The notes below the pieces were generated by a model. The model saw only the letters and a list, made by a program, of their open reading frames with translations. It searched no databases and was not told the origin of the DNA. 61,700 bases of DNA from JAAZHD01 sp012510895 (GTDB taxonomy: Bacteria; Bacillota; Clostridia; Caldicoprobacterales; DTU083), in contig JBMNJC010000022.1 of the NCBI GenBank assembly GCA_050951465.1, positions 1-61,700 of the forward strand, given 5' to 3'. This document shows positions 44,724-53,832 of the stretch, piece by piece (position 1 is the stretch's first letter; each line of letters starts with the position of its first letter). The translations under genes and the position numbers were made by a program.

Positions 44724-45746
44724 GTGCTAACTATGGGTCAAAGAGCAAAAAAACTTAGCAAAAAAAAGCAGGCTGTATTATGGGTATTGCTGATATTTAC
44801 CATTATTCTGCTGGCCATAAGTGTTACAGCCTATTTTTACCTGCAATACATGCTTAACCTTATCAATCGGACTGACAACGATCCTGTTGTTGTAAATCCG
44901 GATGATGAATTCTTTGATGTTGATGAAGAAGGAACCGGGGAAGAATTAAATCCGGATGACGTCCTTTGGCCGGATAATAATAACGGGGTTTACCGGGATA
45001 AAGATATTATAAATATACTTCTGATAGGCCAGGACAGACGTCCGGGAGAAAGCAGGGCCCGTTCCGACTCCATGATGATTGCTACTTTCAACAGAAAGAA
45101 TAATACCATCAAAATTACATCTTTAATGCGGGATATGTATGTTCAGATTCCGGGCTACAGCGACAACCGAATTAATGCAGCCTATGCCTTCGGCGGTATG
45201 AAGCTGCTCAATGAGGTTATAGCAAAAAACTTCCTCATTCATATTGATGGGAATATAGAAGTAGATTTTGAAGGCTTTATAGAAGGCATTGACATTATTG
45301 GCGGAGTAGAGCTCTCCATTACCGAAAGCGAAGCAAAGCACTTGAGAACACGAGGTTTTCCCGATCTAACAGCAGGGAAAGTAAAAATGGATGGGAAACT
45401 GGCTTTGGCCTATGCCAGAATCCGGAAAATAGGCGATGATTTTGGCAGAACTCAAAGGCAGCGAAATGTCATTATGGCTGCCGTACAGAAGTTGAAAGGT
45501 TCCGGGATTTCGGAAATCATGGCATTGGCAAATAAGATACTTCCCCATGTAACTACGGATATGAATAATGACCAGCTGCTGAATTTAATATATGCCGGGA
45601 TGACTTCTGACCTTGATAATATAGAGCAGCATCGCATACCTGTTGACGGCAGCTACAAAAATGCCAGAATCAGGGGAATGTCGGTTCTGGTGCCTGACCT
45701 GGAAGCAAATCGAAGGGAACTGAAAAGTATTATCTATGGCGAATGA
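44724..45746 (+). CDS. LytR-CpsA-Psr (LCP) family protein
   Basis: 340 residues from the GTG at 44724 (GGAAAG 6 nt upstream); an ATG nine bases later is possible. A basic N-terminus and one transmembrane helix (about 18-40) put the catalytic domain outside. An acidic linker (DDEFFDVDEEGTGEE) precedes the LCP domain. This has the hallmark residues: LLIGQDRRPGE, ARSDSMMIATF, SLMRDMYVQIPGY and AYARIRKIGDDFGRTQRQRNVI. These enzymes attach teichoic acids or capsule polymers to peptidoglycan. A terminator follows at 45778. Confidence 0.95.
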   Translation: MLTMGQRAKKLSKKKQAVLWVLLIFTIILLAISVTAYFYLQYMLNLINRTDNDPVVVNPDDEFFDVDEEGTGEELNPDDVLWPDNNNGVYRDKDIINILLIGQDRRPGESRARSDSMMIATFNRKNNTIKITSLMRDMYVQIPGYSDNRINAAYAFGGMKLLNEVIAKNFLIHIDGNIEVDFEGFIEGIDIIGGVELSITESEAKHLRTRGFPDLTAGKVKMDGKLALAYARIRKIGDDFGRTQRQRNVIMAAVQKLKGSGISEIMALANKILPHVTTDMNNDQLLNLIYAGMTSDLDNIEQHRIPVDGSYKNARIRGMSVLVPDLEANRRELKSIIYGE

Positions 45747-45777
45747 AACAATTTGGAAATAGAGAGGCCGAGATGTG

Positions 45778-45850
45778 AAGCATAAGCAAAACCACCTGTA
45801 AATATTCTTTCCGGATTATTTACTCGGTAGGTTTAGCTTATGCTTTTTTC
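45778..45850 (+). terminator. Terminator of the LCP gene
   Basis: AAGCATAAGC (45778-45787) pairs with GCTTATGCTT (45836-45845), with an additional AAACC / GGTTT pairing inside, and the tail is TTTTTTC. Confidence 0.75.
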
Positions 45851-45930
45851 TTTCCTTCTTGATTAAGCCAACCTTTATTATAGAGCCTTTATTTATTTAA
45901 TCTGCCTGGTTCAGCCTGATTCATCTTGTA

Positions 45931-46059
45931 TTACTCATCAGCAAAGAGTCTGAAACCGCTTCCGTTGGCCAGTACAACCAGGAGAAGGAGTATGGCGATA
46001 ATAATTAATGTGTCATCGCTTCTTCTGCCTTTGCAGTCGTCACCAAAACCAAAGCCCAT
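45931..46059 (-). CDS. 42-residue membrane protein, probably sporulation related
   Basis: A short gene with a textbook GGAGGTGAT site 5 nt upstream of ATG. The protein begins MGFGFGDDCKGRR, then a single hydrophobic helix (LIIIAILLLLVVLA), and ends SGFRLFADE. Gly/Phe-rich starts followed by one membrane helix are seen in small YjcZ-like or spore-coat proteins of Bacilli and Clostridia. It lies 14 nt after the DUF2935 gene on the same strand, so they form one operon. Function unknown; the coding call rests on the ribosome site and the composition. Confidence 0.65.
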   Translation of the reverse strand: MGFGFGDDCKGRRSDDTLIIIAILLLLVVLANGSGFRLFADE

Positions 46060-46073
46060 AAGATCACCTCCAA

Positions 46074-46997
46074 TCATATCTTTCTGAATTTTTCCAGTAA
46101 TCGTATAAAGTGGTTGGATTCACGAAGGACATGATCTCCTAGCAGAGGCAATATAATAGACATAATCTGGCACTGCAATAATCCCTGAGTGGCTTGTGCG
46201 TTAAAACCGCTGATATTCTTGGTTGCCCTGAGCATTTCAGCCGTTACCATGTGAATAGGTGCAGCTTTATCTATTGCATCCAGTACAGCTTCATTCAGCC
46301 TTTCAAATTCCATAGCAAAATCATTGGCTGTGTTAATTAAGTCATTTTCTGTTGGATCCAATAGTCCACGAATGAACATGGAATGCTCTGCCATGATCCT
46401 GCTCCAAAACAGCTCCTGCCCGTATATCTCTCTATTTACATCTATTTTCTCTCTTTTTTGCAATCTGTCTATTATGCTGAGGTACAGCTTAGCCTCTCTC
46501 AGGATATGTTCTATAAGCAGGGGGTAATTTAGCGTAAACATTTTGCATGATGTAACCTTGCCCAATACATCGGTCTTAAATTCTATAATTTTTTTAATAA
46601 GCGCCATGCCCTTTTTATTGAGCTTAGAAATCAATTCTTCTGATTTTTCATCATACTCTTTTGGGTTTCCGGCTTCCAATTCCAGTTCCCTTTTTGTGAT
46701 GCCGGTCGGTATCATAACACCTGTATAAAATATAGATTTTTTTTCTGCATCAAGGGTGTAAGGCGTTACAATTTCATCTGAACTGATTACTTCTCTGCTT
46801 ATGTTTCTATCAGAAATATTTACCACTCCGGATAGAAAATCATCGAACTTAATTCTCAGATTATCAGCTTTATCCATAAACTCTTTATCCCGGGGCGTAA
46901 AACCCAGCTGCAGGAAAAAGGCATGTTCCTTCATGATTCTGGCAAAAAACAAATGGGTTTCCAACGATTGTCTGATAAATAAATCTCTTGACAGCAT
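46074..46997 (-). CDS. DUF2935 family protein
   Basis: 307 residues, all helical, with two related halves. The pattern is repeated: FIRQSLETHLFFARIMKEHAFFL in the first half and LFWSRIMAEHSMFIRGLLDP in the second. Conserved His/Glu residues at equivalent positions suggest a four-helix metal-binding fold, as in the DUF2935 family of spore formers. Each half also has a late helix with HILREAKLYL or HVLRESNHFI. The function is unknown; the family is mostly found in sporulating Firmicutes. The downstream small membrane protein is cotranscribed. Confidence 0.88.
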   Translation of the reverse strand: MLSRDLFIRQSLETHLFFARIMKEHAFFLQLGFTPRDKEFMDKADNLRIKFDDFLSGVVNISDRNISREVISSDEIVTPYTLDAEKKSIFYTGVMIPTGITKRELELEAGNPKEYDEKSEELISKLNKKGMALIKKIIEFKTDVLGKVTSCKMFTLNYPLLIEHILREAKLYLSIIDRLQKREKIDVNREIYGQELFWSRIMAEHSMFIRGLLDPTENDLINTANDFAMEFERLNEAVLDAIDKAAPIHMVTAEMLRATKNISGFNAQATQGLLQCQIMSIILPLLGDHVLRESNHFIRLLEKFRKI

Positions 46998-47059
46998 GAC
47001 TTCCCTCCTTATTCAAATACCACCGTATTATCATATTATTGAAATTGACTTAAATAGTT

Positions 47060-47106
47060 GCATAAAAAAGGAGTTTGTTTGCATCAGAAAGGGGCAAACA
47101 AACTCC
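47060..47106 (-). terminator. Terminator of the FAD-HEAT operon
   Basis: On the minus strand a 13-bp stem (GGAGTTTGTTTGC / GCAAACAAACTCC) with an 11-nt loop is followed by TTTTTTATG. It lies 58 nt after the stop of the FAD-HEAT gene. Confidence 0.88.
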
Positions 47107-47164
47107 AGGCAAGTATATTATGTTTTGCTCAATTAAGGTAAATTAAGTTTTTTGCGGCAGCGCC

Positions 47165-49012
47165 TTATATTGAGGATAAAACGTATCGTTTTATATTCTC
47201 CATAGATTCATACTCATATGTTTTTGGAGGCATTGCAGTGGTATTTCTTATGTGACGGTCGTCTTCAAAAGCTTTCTTCAGAATTTCTCTTGCTTCTTCT
47301 TTTACTTCTTCATGCTTCCTCATTATTCTTATCACAGCCATGGCTGCCTGTGAGACGATCTGGTAGTAAACCTCATTGAAATTTTTAGTGTTGTTGAAAT
47401 GGTAGCTTAATTCTGTAATCTCATGATAAAGCGGTTTTTCATATTCCAGCGGATCACATAAGATCTCTCTCAGCGTGGGCATAATTTCCAGGTCTCCCAG
47501 TTTACCCAGCAGATATATGGCAATGGCAGACCGAAGCTGATTGGTTCTTCTGCAATCCTTGTAATAGAAGGCATCTCTGTTTCTTACTATTTCCCTTAAG
47601 GTATCAAGACAGCTTGCATCCCCGATAAGGCCTAAGGCAAGAGCGCTGTTTGTGCGCAGCATTTTGTCATTCTCTTCCATCCATTTTTTTAAATGGGGCA
47701 CTATGCTGTCTCCGAGAAGTTTGCAGGAATAAATTGCAATTCCCGGTCTGTCAGTTTTAAGTTCCGCTTTGATCTTTTCCGGGCACTTAAGCCACTTAAC
47801 TTTTTCTTTCCTGTACCTGTCGTCAAACCAGATTCCTTTGTTATGTTCTTCTGTAAGGCAGCCGGTTTCTTCAAGTATTTTCTTAATTTCCTGATAGGGA
47901 ACTTCAGTTGGCTGCACACCGTATCTAGCAGCCAGGGCAGCACATACACCGACGCTTTCCCCGCATTTTTGCATATCCCTTTTCATTCTGAGGATGCTGG
48001 CAGTATCATGATCAACACCCAGATGGCGCCCGGCGGCCAGAAGGGATTTGTATCCCTTTGGTATCAGGTTCTGCAGGGTAACCGGCACAGAGAAGCAGAC
48101 CGTGCTTAAATTGGCTGCCACATAAAGATCCTGCAGCACTTCTGATTCCAGGGCATGATCTTTGCCATGCTTGTCAAAATCGCTGTATCCGTAAAACAAA
48201 GGTTCATCCGCTTGCTTGCACTCAATTACATCCCGGGCTGTTATAGTTATTTCTGCCTCAATCAGTCTTCCTTCCCGTATGCCGACAAAAGGAGCAATGA
48301 AGAGAAGGCGGCTGTCCGGATCAGCAAACTCTTCAAGCAGCTGGCTTCTATGGGCATGCAATATCCCCTGGGATAATTGGAAGGGATCGTTTTGATTTAC
48401 ATATCCGCTGTCATGATTGGTTCTGGCAAGCAGGCCGTCTTTCCTAAGAGAAATTCTGACACTGGTGAAGGGGCGTGTCAATCCGTCGGTTTCCCGCCCG
48501 TATCTGGTGCTGCAGCCTGCTATGGTACAAACATTTGCGTCTGCTGTGGCATCTATCAGAATGTCACAGGAAAAATTCAGGGTTTCTCCTTTTGAAAACA
48601 CTGAGACACCTTTCACGGTTTTACCTTCCATAAATACACCGGTAACCGTTGATTCCAGAAGCAGCTCAACATTATTTTCCTTTGCTTTATTTTCAAATAA
48701 ATACTTCTTAGGCTCCACGGTATTCAGAAAGGATTCTTCTGCTAACTGTTCAGCTTCCTCGTCCACCTTTATATGAAGGCCTCCGCCTAATCCATAATAG
48801 TATCCGGATACATAGCCGACTGTGCCCATGCCGCCCACAGCTGATAAGCGGTCTATGCCGAGCACTTGTGCACCGTTTCTGCCGGCAGATATTGCGGCGT
48901 ATATACCGGCAGTGCCTAATCCTGCTACAATAACCTCAAAGTGTTTATGAAAGCTTTCGCAGCCGGCAGGTTTTTCCTCTGCTTTTCCATTTACTAATCT
49001 TCTGTATATCAT
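47165..49012 (-). CDS. FAD-dependent oxidoreductase fused to HEAT repeats
   Basis: 615 residues. The N-terminal 400 residues are an FAD_oxidored-type enzyme: FEVIVAGLGTAGIYAAISAGRNGAQVLGID (dinucleotide fold), GGMGTVGYVSGYYYGLGGG, LIDATADANVCTIAGC and SLLAAGRHLGVDHDT. From about residue 425 follow HEAT-like helical repeats: DKMLRTNSALALGLIGDASCLDTLREIV, LRSAIAIYLLGKLGDLEIMPTLREIL and a third. The fusion suggests docking to a protein or polymer. It overlaps the preceding FAD-type gene by 4 nt (ATGA), so the two may form one complex. Confidence 0.85.
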   Translation of the reverse strand: MIYRRLVNGKAEEKPAGCESFHKHFEVIVAGLGTAGIYAAISAGRNGAQVLGIDRLSAVGGMGTVGYVSGYYYGLGGGLHIKVDEEAEQLAEESFLNTVEPKKYLFENKAKENNVELLLESTVTGVFMEGKTVKGVSVFSKGETLNFSCDILIDATADANVCTIAGCSTRYGRETDGLTRPFTSVRISLRKDGLLARTNHDSGYVNQNDPFQLSQGILHAHRSQLLEEFADPDSRLLFIAPFVGIREGRLIEAEITITARDVIECKQADEPLFYGYSDFDKHGKDHALESEVLQDLYVAANLSTVCFSVPVTLQNLIPKGYKSLLAAGRHLGVDHDTASILRMKRDMQKCGESVGVCAALAARYGVQPTEVPYQEIKKILEETGCLTEEHNKGIWFDDRYRKEKVKWLKCPEKIKAELKTDRPGIAIYSCKLLGDSIVPHLKKWMEENDKMLRTNSALALGLIGDASCLDTLREIVRNRDAFYYKDCRRTNQLRSAIAIYLLGKLGDLEIMPTLREILCDPLEYEKPLYHEITELSYHFNNTKNFNEVYYQIVSQAAMAVIRIMRKHEEVKEEAREILKKAFEDDRHIRNTTAMPPKTYEYESMENIKRYVLSSI

Positions 49013-49734
49013 GCCAGGAGCCTCCTTCCCAATTGAACCCCGGCCTCATAGCTTTCTTCAGGGGTGATATAATAGTCAGACGGAAGCAAAAAATAATTCT
49101 CATTTTTTTCACAATACGGGAATTTTGCTTTAGTGTCAAAACATTGACCTATGGCTGCTATTTTCCATTTTCTTAAGCTTTCCGGCCGTTTGAGCCATAG
49201 TTCAATGAGTTTGTGCCTTGCTTCAGGCAAGGACATTTCAAGGGGACAGGACACTTTCATTATCATAATTCCTAAATTTTCGTCCGTTTCGGGTATAAAT
49301 GTTACCTCTTTAAAAGCGTCATGGTTAAATTTGTCAGAAAGAATCTCAACAGCTTCATCTTTGTTTTTATTAACAATAAGGCAATTTAAGGATTTTGCTG
49401 TTATGTTTTCTTCTTTTGATCTTGTATCTGCTATTCTTTTGGCTTCAAAGGTTCTATACTCTGTTCCGCTGAAGATTTCAATCAGATAAGATCCGCGGTT
49501 ATAACTTATATTTGTTATTTCGCAATTAAGTAAAATGTCTGCATTAAGATCGTGGAATCTCTTGTAATATGCCGCGCTTTCAGAATATACGCTAGGAAGT
49601 TTAAAGCTGTTGACATATTCATAGGCGACCATTTCTGTCTGGTCTGCAATCAGTATTTTCAGATCCTTTCCGGCTGTTTCTGCCAGGCCTAAGGCAGCAA
49701 CAGTGGTTCCGATTATAAGTAAATCGTACTCCAA
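49009..49734 (-). CDS. FAD-binding oxidoreductase-like protein
   Basis: 241 residues. The N-terminus YDLLIIGTTVAALGLAETAGKDLKILIAD is a degenerate Rossmann FAD fold (GTTVAA instead of GxGxxG). The rest has no motif I recognise (SVYSESAAYYKRFHDLNADILL, YYITPEESYEAGVQLGRRLL). The degenerate nucleotide loop suggests it may not bind FAD by itself. It is the first gene of the pair with the FAD-HEAT fusion. Divergent from an AraC regulator, which probably controls it. Confidence 0.7.
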   Translation of the reverse strand: MEYDLLIIGTTVAALGLAETAGKDLKILIADQTEMVAYEYVNSFKLPSVYSESAAYYKRFHDLNADILLNCEITNISYNRGSYLIEIFSGTEYRTFEAKRIADTRSKEENITAKSLNCLIVNKNKDEAVEILSDKFNHDAFKEVTFIPETDENLGIMIMKVSCPLEMSLPEARHKLIELWLKRPESLRKWKIAAIGQCFDTKAKFPYCEKNENYFLLPSDYYITPEESYEAGVQLGRRLLA

Positions 49735-49923
49735 ATAAACCCCTCCCTTTAATTTTGCGGCTTTATATGTACATCCACTAAAAAGAATAACGAATTAACA
49801 TTTTCTGTTCATCTACTATATTTGTAAATCTATCTACTATTTTTGGATTCCCTGTAATTGCTTTATAATTTCAGCAGGGCTATAATATTCTATAAGAGAT
49901 AAAGCAGCAAGGCGGTAAGAGTA

Positions 49924-50781
49924 TTGATTCCCTTTTTTAAGATTTCACGGCTTATTTTGGAACCCAGAGATGATTCCACAGTGGAACATTGCTCTCCCAC
50001 TGTAAAAATATGCCATATTGCCGGAGGCAGAGGGCAGTGGAGAATTGGCGGAAAAGAGTACCCCATAGAAACCGGGGATGTTTTCATCCTGAATAATGTA
50101 GAAATCCGCATTCTTCATAAGATTATACCGCCCCAGCCTTTAAAAATGATTATACTAGATTTTGAACCCCGTTTCATCTGGATAAATGGTTTTAATCTCT
50201 TCGACTCCAATATTCTGGGCATATTTTTCAGCAGAAAGAAAAACTTTAATAACCGCATAGATAATCTAAATCCTATGAGCAGGTTGGTAAAAGAAGCAAT
50301 TCAGGACATAGATAGGGAGTATTCAGAAAAGCTGCCAAAATACGAGGAAGTCATTAAGATTAAAATAGTAAGCCTGCTCACTTTGCTTAATCGGCATTAT
50401 ATCAATGAAGTGGAACCTGCTTCTGTTTCTTCCCATGGCAATGCTGAGAACCTGGCCCTTATAAATCATGTGCTGGAATATATTGATCAGCATATTGCGG
50501 AGGATCTGAACCTGGATAAATTGTCATCCCTTGTGCATATGAACCCATCTTATTTTTCCACTATATTTAAAAAGAACAACGGTATTTCTCTGTCCCAATA
50601 TATACTAAGGAAAAGGATTTCATTGGCCATCGAACTTCTAAGAAATGAAGAGCTTACAGTGCTGTCAATTGCCCATAGATGCGGCTTTAACAGCCCGGCA
50701 AACTTTTATAAGTATTTCAAAAGCCTCACAGGCAGAACACCCACCTATTTCCGGAAAAACAAGGCCAGCCTGAACATATAA
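49924..50781 (+). CDS. AraC family transcriptional regulator
   Basis: 285 residues from a TTG start. The N-terminal cupin contains GGRGQWRIGGKEYPIETGDVFILN. The C-terminal DNA-binding part shows both helix-turn-helix units: LNLDKLSSLVHMNPSYFSTIFKKNNGISLSQY and LTVLSIAHRCGFNSPANFYKYFKSLTGRTPTYFRK. It is divergent from the FAD gene pair and upstream of a NUDIX gene, and it could regulate both sides. The NUDIX ATG overlaps its stop. Confidence 0.94.
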   Translation: MIPFFKISRLILEPRDDSTVEHCSPTVKICHIAGGRGQWRIGGKEYPIETGDVFILNNVEIRILHKIIPPQPLKMIILDFEPRFIWINGFNLFDSNILGIFFSRKKNFNNRIDNLNPMSRLVKEAIQDIDREYSEKLPKYEEVIKIKIVSLLTLLNRHYINEVEPASVSSHGNAENLALINHVLEYIDQHIAEDLNLDKLSSLVHMNPSYFSTIFKKNNGISLSQYILRKRISLAIELLRNEELTVLSIAHRCGFNSPANFYKYFKSLTGRTPTYFRKNKASLNI

Positions 50782-51341
50782 TGAAAAAGTTAATAAAAAA
50801 ATACAATATAAATGGAGCTGATAACTTGAAAACCCTATCCCGGCAACACATTTTTAACGGTAAGATTATAAAGGTATATAAGGATGAAGTGGAACTAAGC
50901 AATGGAATCAAAACAACACGGGAAGTTGTTTCCCATAGGGAAGCTGTTGCTGTAGCTGCGGTTAATGATAAGCAGGAGATCCTCCTGGTAACCCAATACC
51001 GCTATCCTATCGGCAAAGAATTAATAGAACTTCCTGCAGGCCTGGTTGATGAAGGGGAAGACATTCTGGAGGCCGCCAAAAGAGAACTGATGGAGGAAAC
51101 AGGTTACCAGGCGGCAAAGTGGGAATTGCTTACCTCAACCTACACATCTCCCGGATGCCATGATGAGAAGGTACATATATTCGCAGCTTCCGGGCTTACT
51201 CCTGTGTTCGGACAGAACCTTGATGCAGATGAAGTACTAACCTTCTCCTTAATGCCCTTTACTGAAGCCCTTAAGTTGGTTAAAACTGGTGTTATAGAAG
51301 ACTGCAAAACCATAATAGGCATATTATTATGCTCAAAATAG
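50781..51341 (+). CDS. NUDIX hydrolase, ADP-ribose pyrophosphatase type
   Basis: 186 residues. The Nudix box is complete: G-x5-E-x7-REL-x-EE-x-G, seen in GLVDEGEDILEAAKRELMEE plus TGY. The preceding region (YRYPIGKELIELPAG) matches ADP-ribose pyrophosphatases of the NudF type. It cleaves ADP-ribose to AMP and ribose-5-P. An internal start near residue 15-16 (TTG) may be the true one, because the usual N-terminus begins shortly before TLSRQHIFNGKIIKVYKDEV. Its ATG overlaps the AraC stop. The link to the sugar genes is only positional. Confidence 0.92.
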   Translation: MKKLIKKYNINGADNLKTLSRQHIFNGKIIKVYKDEVELSNGIKTTREVVSHREAVAVAAVNDKQEILLVTQYRYPIGKELIELPAGLVDEGEDILEAAKRELMEETGYQAAKWELLTSTYTSPGCHDEKVHIFAASGLTPVFGQNLDADEVLTFSLMPFTEALKLVKTGVIEDCKTIIGILLCSK

Positions 51342-51415
51342 TGTGCAGCCTGCAATTATCAGGCTGTAAAAAATTATGGAGAAACATAAGTGTAAAAAAG
51401 AGGAGTGTAAAAAAT

Positions 51416-52702
51416 ATGGAACCGGTAACACGGAAACAATTGGCGGGCTTCTATGAAAATGAACTTACAAACAATATCCTGTGGTTTTGGCTGCCCCGCT
51501 GTATAGACAGGGAATACGGCGGTTATTTTAACTGCTTTACAAATGACGGCAGTAAACTGGTCAGCAAGGATAAGTATACCTGGAGCCAGGGCCGTTTTGT
51601 CTGGACTTTTTCCCGTTTAGCCACAATAGACGCACCTGTCTTCACCCGAGCTCAGCGTGCTGAATTTCTGAAGATGGCCCGAATTGGAAAAGAATTTTTA
51701 GAGAAGCACTGTCTTATGGGACCTGATGACTGGCGCTGCATTTTTCTGATGGATCAGCAGGGCAGAGCCAAAGAGGTGGCTCCGGGTCAGCCTTTGGACA
51801 TGAGCATTTATGCAGATGCATTTGTCATACTTGGCATGGCCCGCTACGCCATAGCTGCCGGAGATAAAAACGCCTACATATTTGCAAAGAAGCTTCTTGA
51901 TTCATGTTTCAAGAGAATCGACAGCGGAGAGTTCCGCACCCTGCCTTATCCATTGTCTGATCGGTTCCGCGCCCATGGAATTCCCATGATTTTCTGCGAT
52001 ACCACCCGGGAGACCGCTCTGGCCGCTGAGATATTTGATCCGGATGCCCTGCCTGAATTAAAGAAAAGGCTGGAGGACTTCACCGTTGATATTCTTACTA
52101 ATTTTACCGATGAAAATAACCTGATACATGAAGTTATCGGCAGCGACAACCGGCAGATACCCCAAATACTGGGTCAGCATATAAATCCCGGTCATTCTCT
52201 GGAAGATGTCTGGTTCATACTTAACAGTGCCTGTTATCTTGAAAAACCCCAGTGGGCTCAGAAGGCCAGAGCCATAGCCCGTGAGACTTTAAAAATCGGC
52301 TGGGATGAGAAGTTTGGCGGCCTTTTGCATTTCTGCGGCATGTCAGGCGGCAAGCCTGAAGGGGATGAAACAGGTGTGGGAGATGAACCCATGCTGATAC
52401 AGATGAAGGACGGATGGTCTGATAAACTGTGGTGGGTACATTCAGAAGCCTTATATACCACCCTGCGCTGTTATCTGGAAACCGGTGACGAGTATTTCTG
52501 GCACTGGCACCAGAAGATTTTTGCCTATACATTCACTTATTTCCCCAACCCTGATCGTGAAGTGAGAGAGTGGGTTCAAATTCTTAAACGGGACGGAACG
52601 CCCCAGGACAAGGTAGTAGCCTTGCCGGTTAAAGACCCATACCATATTATCCGTAATTTGCTCTTGATTTTGGAGCTTTTGCATGCTCCTAAAGAATTAT
52701 AA
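51416..52702 (+). CDS. AGE family epimerase/isomerase
   Basis: 428 residues from the ATG at 51416 (AGAGGAG 11 nt upstream); a longer frame upstream is not needed. An alpha/alpha-barrel of the N-acylglucosamine 2-epimerase family: FWLPRCIDREYGGYFNCF at the start, GRFVWTFSRLA, LDMSIYADAFVILGMA, HINPGHSLEDVWFIL and KLWWVHSEALYTTL, with the conserved Arg, His and Glu residues. The family interconverts mannose/glucose-type sugars or N-acetylmannosamine/N-acetylglucosamine without cofactor or with ATP as effector. The neighbours (GH20-like, FAD and Gfo/Idh genes) suggest amino-sugar use, but the substrate is uncertain. Confidence 0.92.
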   Translation: MEPVTRKQLAGFYENELTNNILWFWLPRCIDREYGGYFNCFTNDGSKLVSKDKYTWSQGRFVWTFSRLATIDAPVFTRAQRAEFLKMARIGKEFLEKHCLMGPDDWRCIFLMDQQGRAKEVAPGQPLDMSIYADAFVILGMARYAIAAGDKNAYIFAKKLLDSCFKRIDSGEFRTLPYPLSDRFRAHGIPMIFCDTTRETALAAEIFDPDALPELKKRLEDFTVDILTNFTDENNLIHEVIGSDNRQIPQILGQHINPGHSLEDVWFILNSACYLEKPQWAQKARAIARETLKIGWDEKFGGLLHFCGMSGGKPEGDETGVGDEPMLIQMKDGWSDKLWWVHSEALYTTLRCYLETGDEYFWHWHQKIFAYTFTYFPNPDREVREWVQILKRDGTPQDKVVALPVKDPYHIIRNLLLILELLHAPKEL

Positions 52703-52791
52703 TTTAGTGAAAAGGAAATTTAATGAAGGAGAAGGGTGCGTCTAAGTAGAATAACTTACTAAAATATTTTATAGTTTTGAGGAGGGTTATC

Positions 52792-53754
52792 ATGGGTAAT
52801 GGAACAAAAAAACCGGATCTGATGTGGTCGTATCTTATTCACCTGGGATATAACATGTGGCGTGAGAAAGATGCTGTAAAAACCATAGAGTATGTTAATG
52901 CAAGCGATGTACTGATATTACATAAACCAACATGGGACGAGATAATAGAGCAAATGCCATCCTCCTGCATAAACACCGTAATTATAGACCTGGGTGAAGG
53001 CGTTAAATACGAAAGTCATCCGGAGATAGCGGTTGAGGGATCCTGGAGCGTAGAGCAGTTGCGGGCAGAGCTTAAAAAGATGCGTGATCTGGGGTTAAAC
53101 CCTATTCCTAAACTTAACTTTTCAGCAACTCATGATGAATGGCTTGGAGACTATGCCAGATGTGTATCCTCAAAGAAATATTATGAAGTATGCAGAGATC
53201 TGATAAATGAAGTAATAGATATATTCGATACGCCTGATTTCTTCCACATCGGCATGGATGAGGAAACCATGAATCATCAGAGATACCATAACTATGTAGT
53301 AATACGTCAGGGAGATTATTGGTGGAAAGACCTGTATTTTTATGTGGATACTATTGAGAAAAAAAGAGTAAGAGCCTGGGTATGGTCTGACTATATCTGG
53401 AATCATCCGGAAGAGTATGTTAAGAAAATGCCCAAGTCTGTTCTGCAGAGCAATTGGTTCTATGGAGAATTCAATCGAAGAGACGGCAATAATGAAACCT
53501 ATATAAACGCATATTTGAAATTAGATGAACACGGATTTGAACAGGTGCCAACCGGAAGCAACTGGTCCTATCCGGGCAATTTCCCGGAGACAGTGGCTTT
53601 TGCCATGGATAATCTTAATCCGGAAAGGTTGAAAGGTTTCATGCAGACCCCGTGGAAGCCCACCGTAAAGGAAAGGAAACTGCGCCACCTTGAAGCCATC
53701 GAGCTTATGAATGAAGGATATGCTATTTATGAGGAAAAACTGAAAGTTAAATAA
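52792..53754 (+). CDS. GH20-like TIM-barrel protein
   Basis: 320 residues from the ATG at 52792, 7 nt after GAGGAGGG. There is no signal peptide. The motif FFHIGMDEE (Asp156-Glu157) resembles the catalytic HxGxDE of GH20 beta-hexosaminidases. Upstream are GLNPIPKLNFSATHDEWLGDY (a barrel strand) and downstream RVRAWVWSDYIWNHPEEY with Trp residues, as in the barrel of GH20. It lacks the usual GH20 N-terminal domain and is shorter than the family. It could be a cytoplasmic hexosaminidase-like enzyme or a related non-hexosaminidase barrel. Confidence 0.6.
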   Translation: MGNGTKKPDLMWSYLIHLGYNMWREKDAVKTIEYVNASDVLILHKPTWDEIIEQMPSSCINTVIIDLGEGVKYESHPEIAVEGSWSVEQLRAELKKMRDLGLNPIPKLNFSATHDEWLGDYARCVSSKKYYEVCRDLINEVIDIFDTPDFFHIGMDEETMNHQRYHNYVVIRQGDYWWKDLYFYVDTIEKKRVRAWVWSDYIWNHPEEYVKKMPKSVLQSNWFYGEFNRRDGNNETYINAYLKLDEHGFEQVPTGSNWSYPGNFPETVAFAMDNLNPERLKGFMQTPWKPTVKERKLRHLEAIELMNEGYAIYEEKLKVK

Positions 53755-53776
53755 GCTTGGTTTACTATTCATAGTA

Positions 53777-53811
53777 AAAGCCGCCTGAAAGGAGTTTTCC
53801 AAGGCGGCTTT
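53777..53811. terminator. Bidirectional terminator
   Basis: A 10-bp stem AAAGCCGCCT / AGGCGGCTTT with a 15-nt loop lies between the convergent GH20-like and M16C genes. Runs of A and T flank the stem on each side. Confidence 0.8.
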
Positions 53812-53832
53812 ACTTAACAGCTTTTTTTAATG

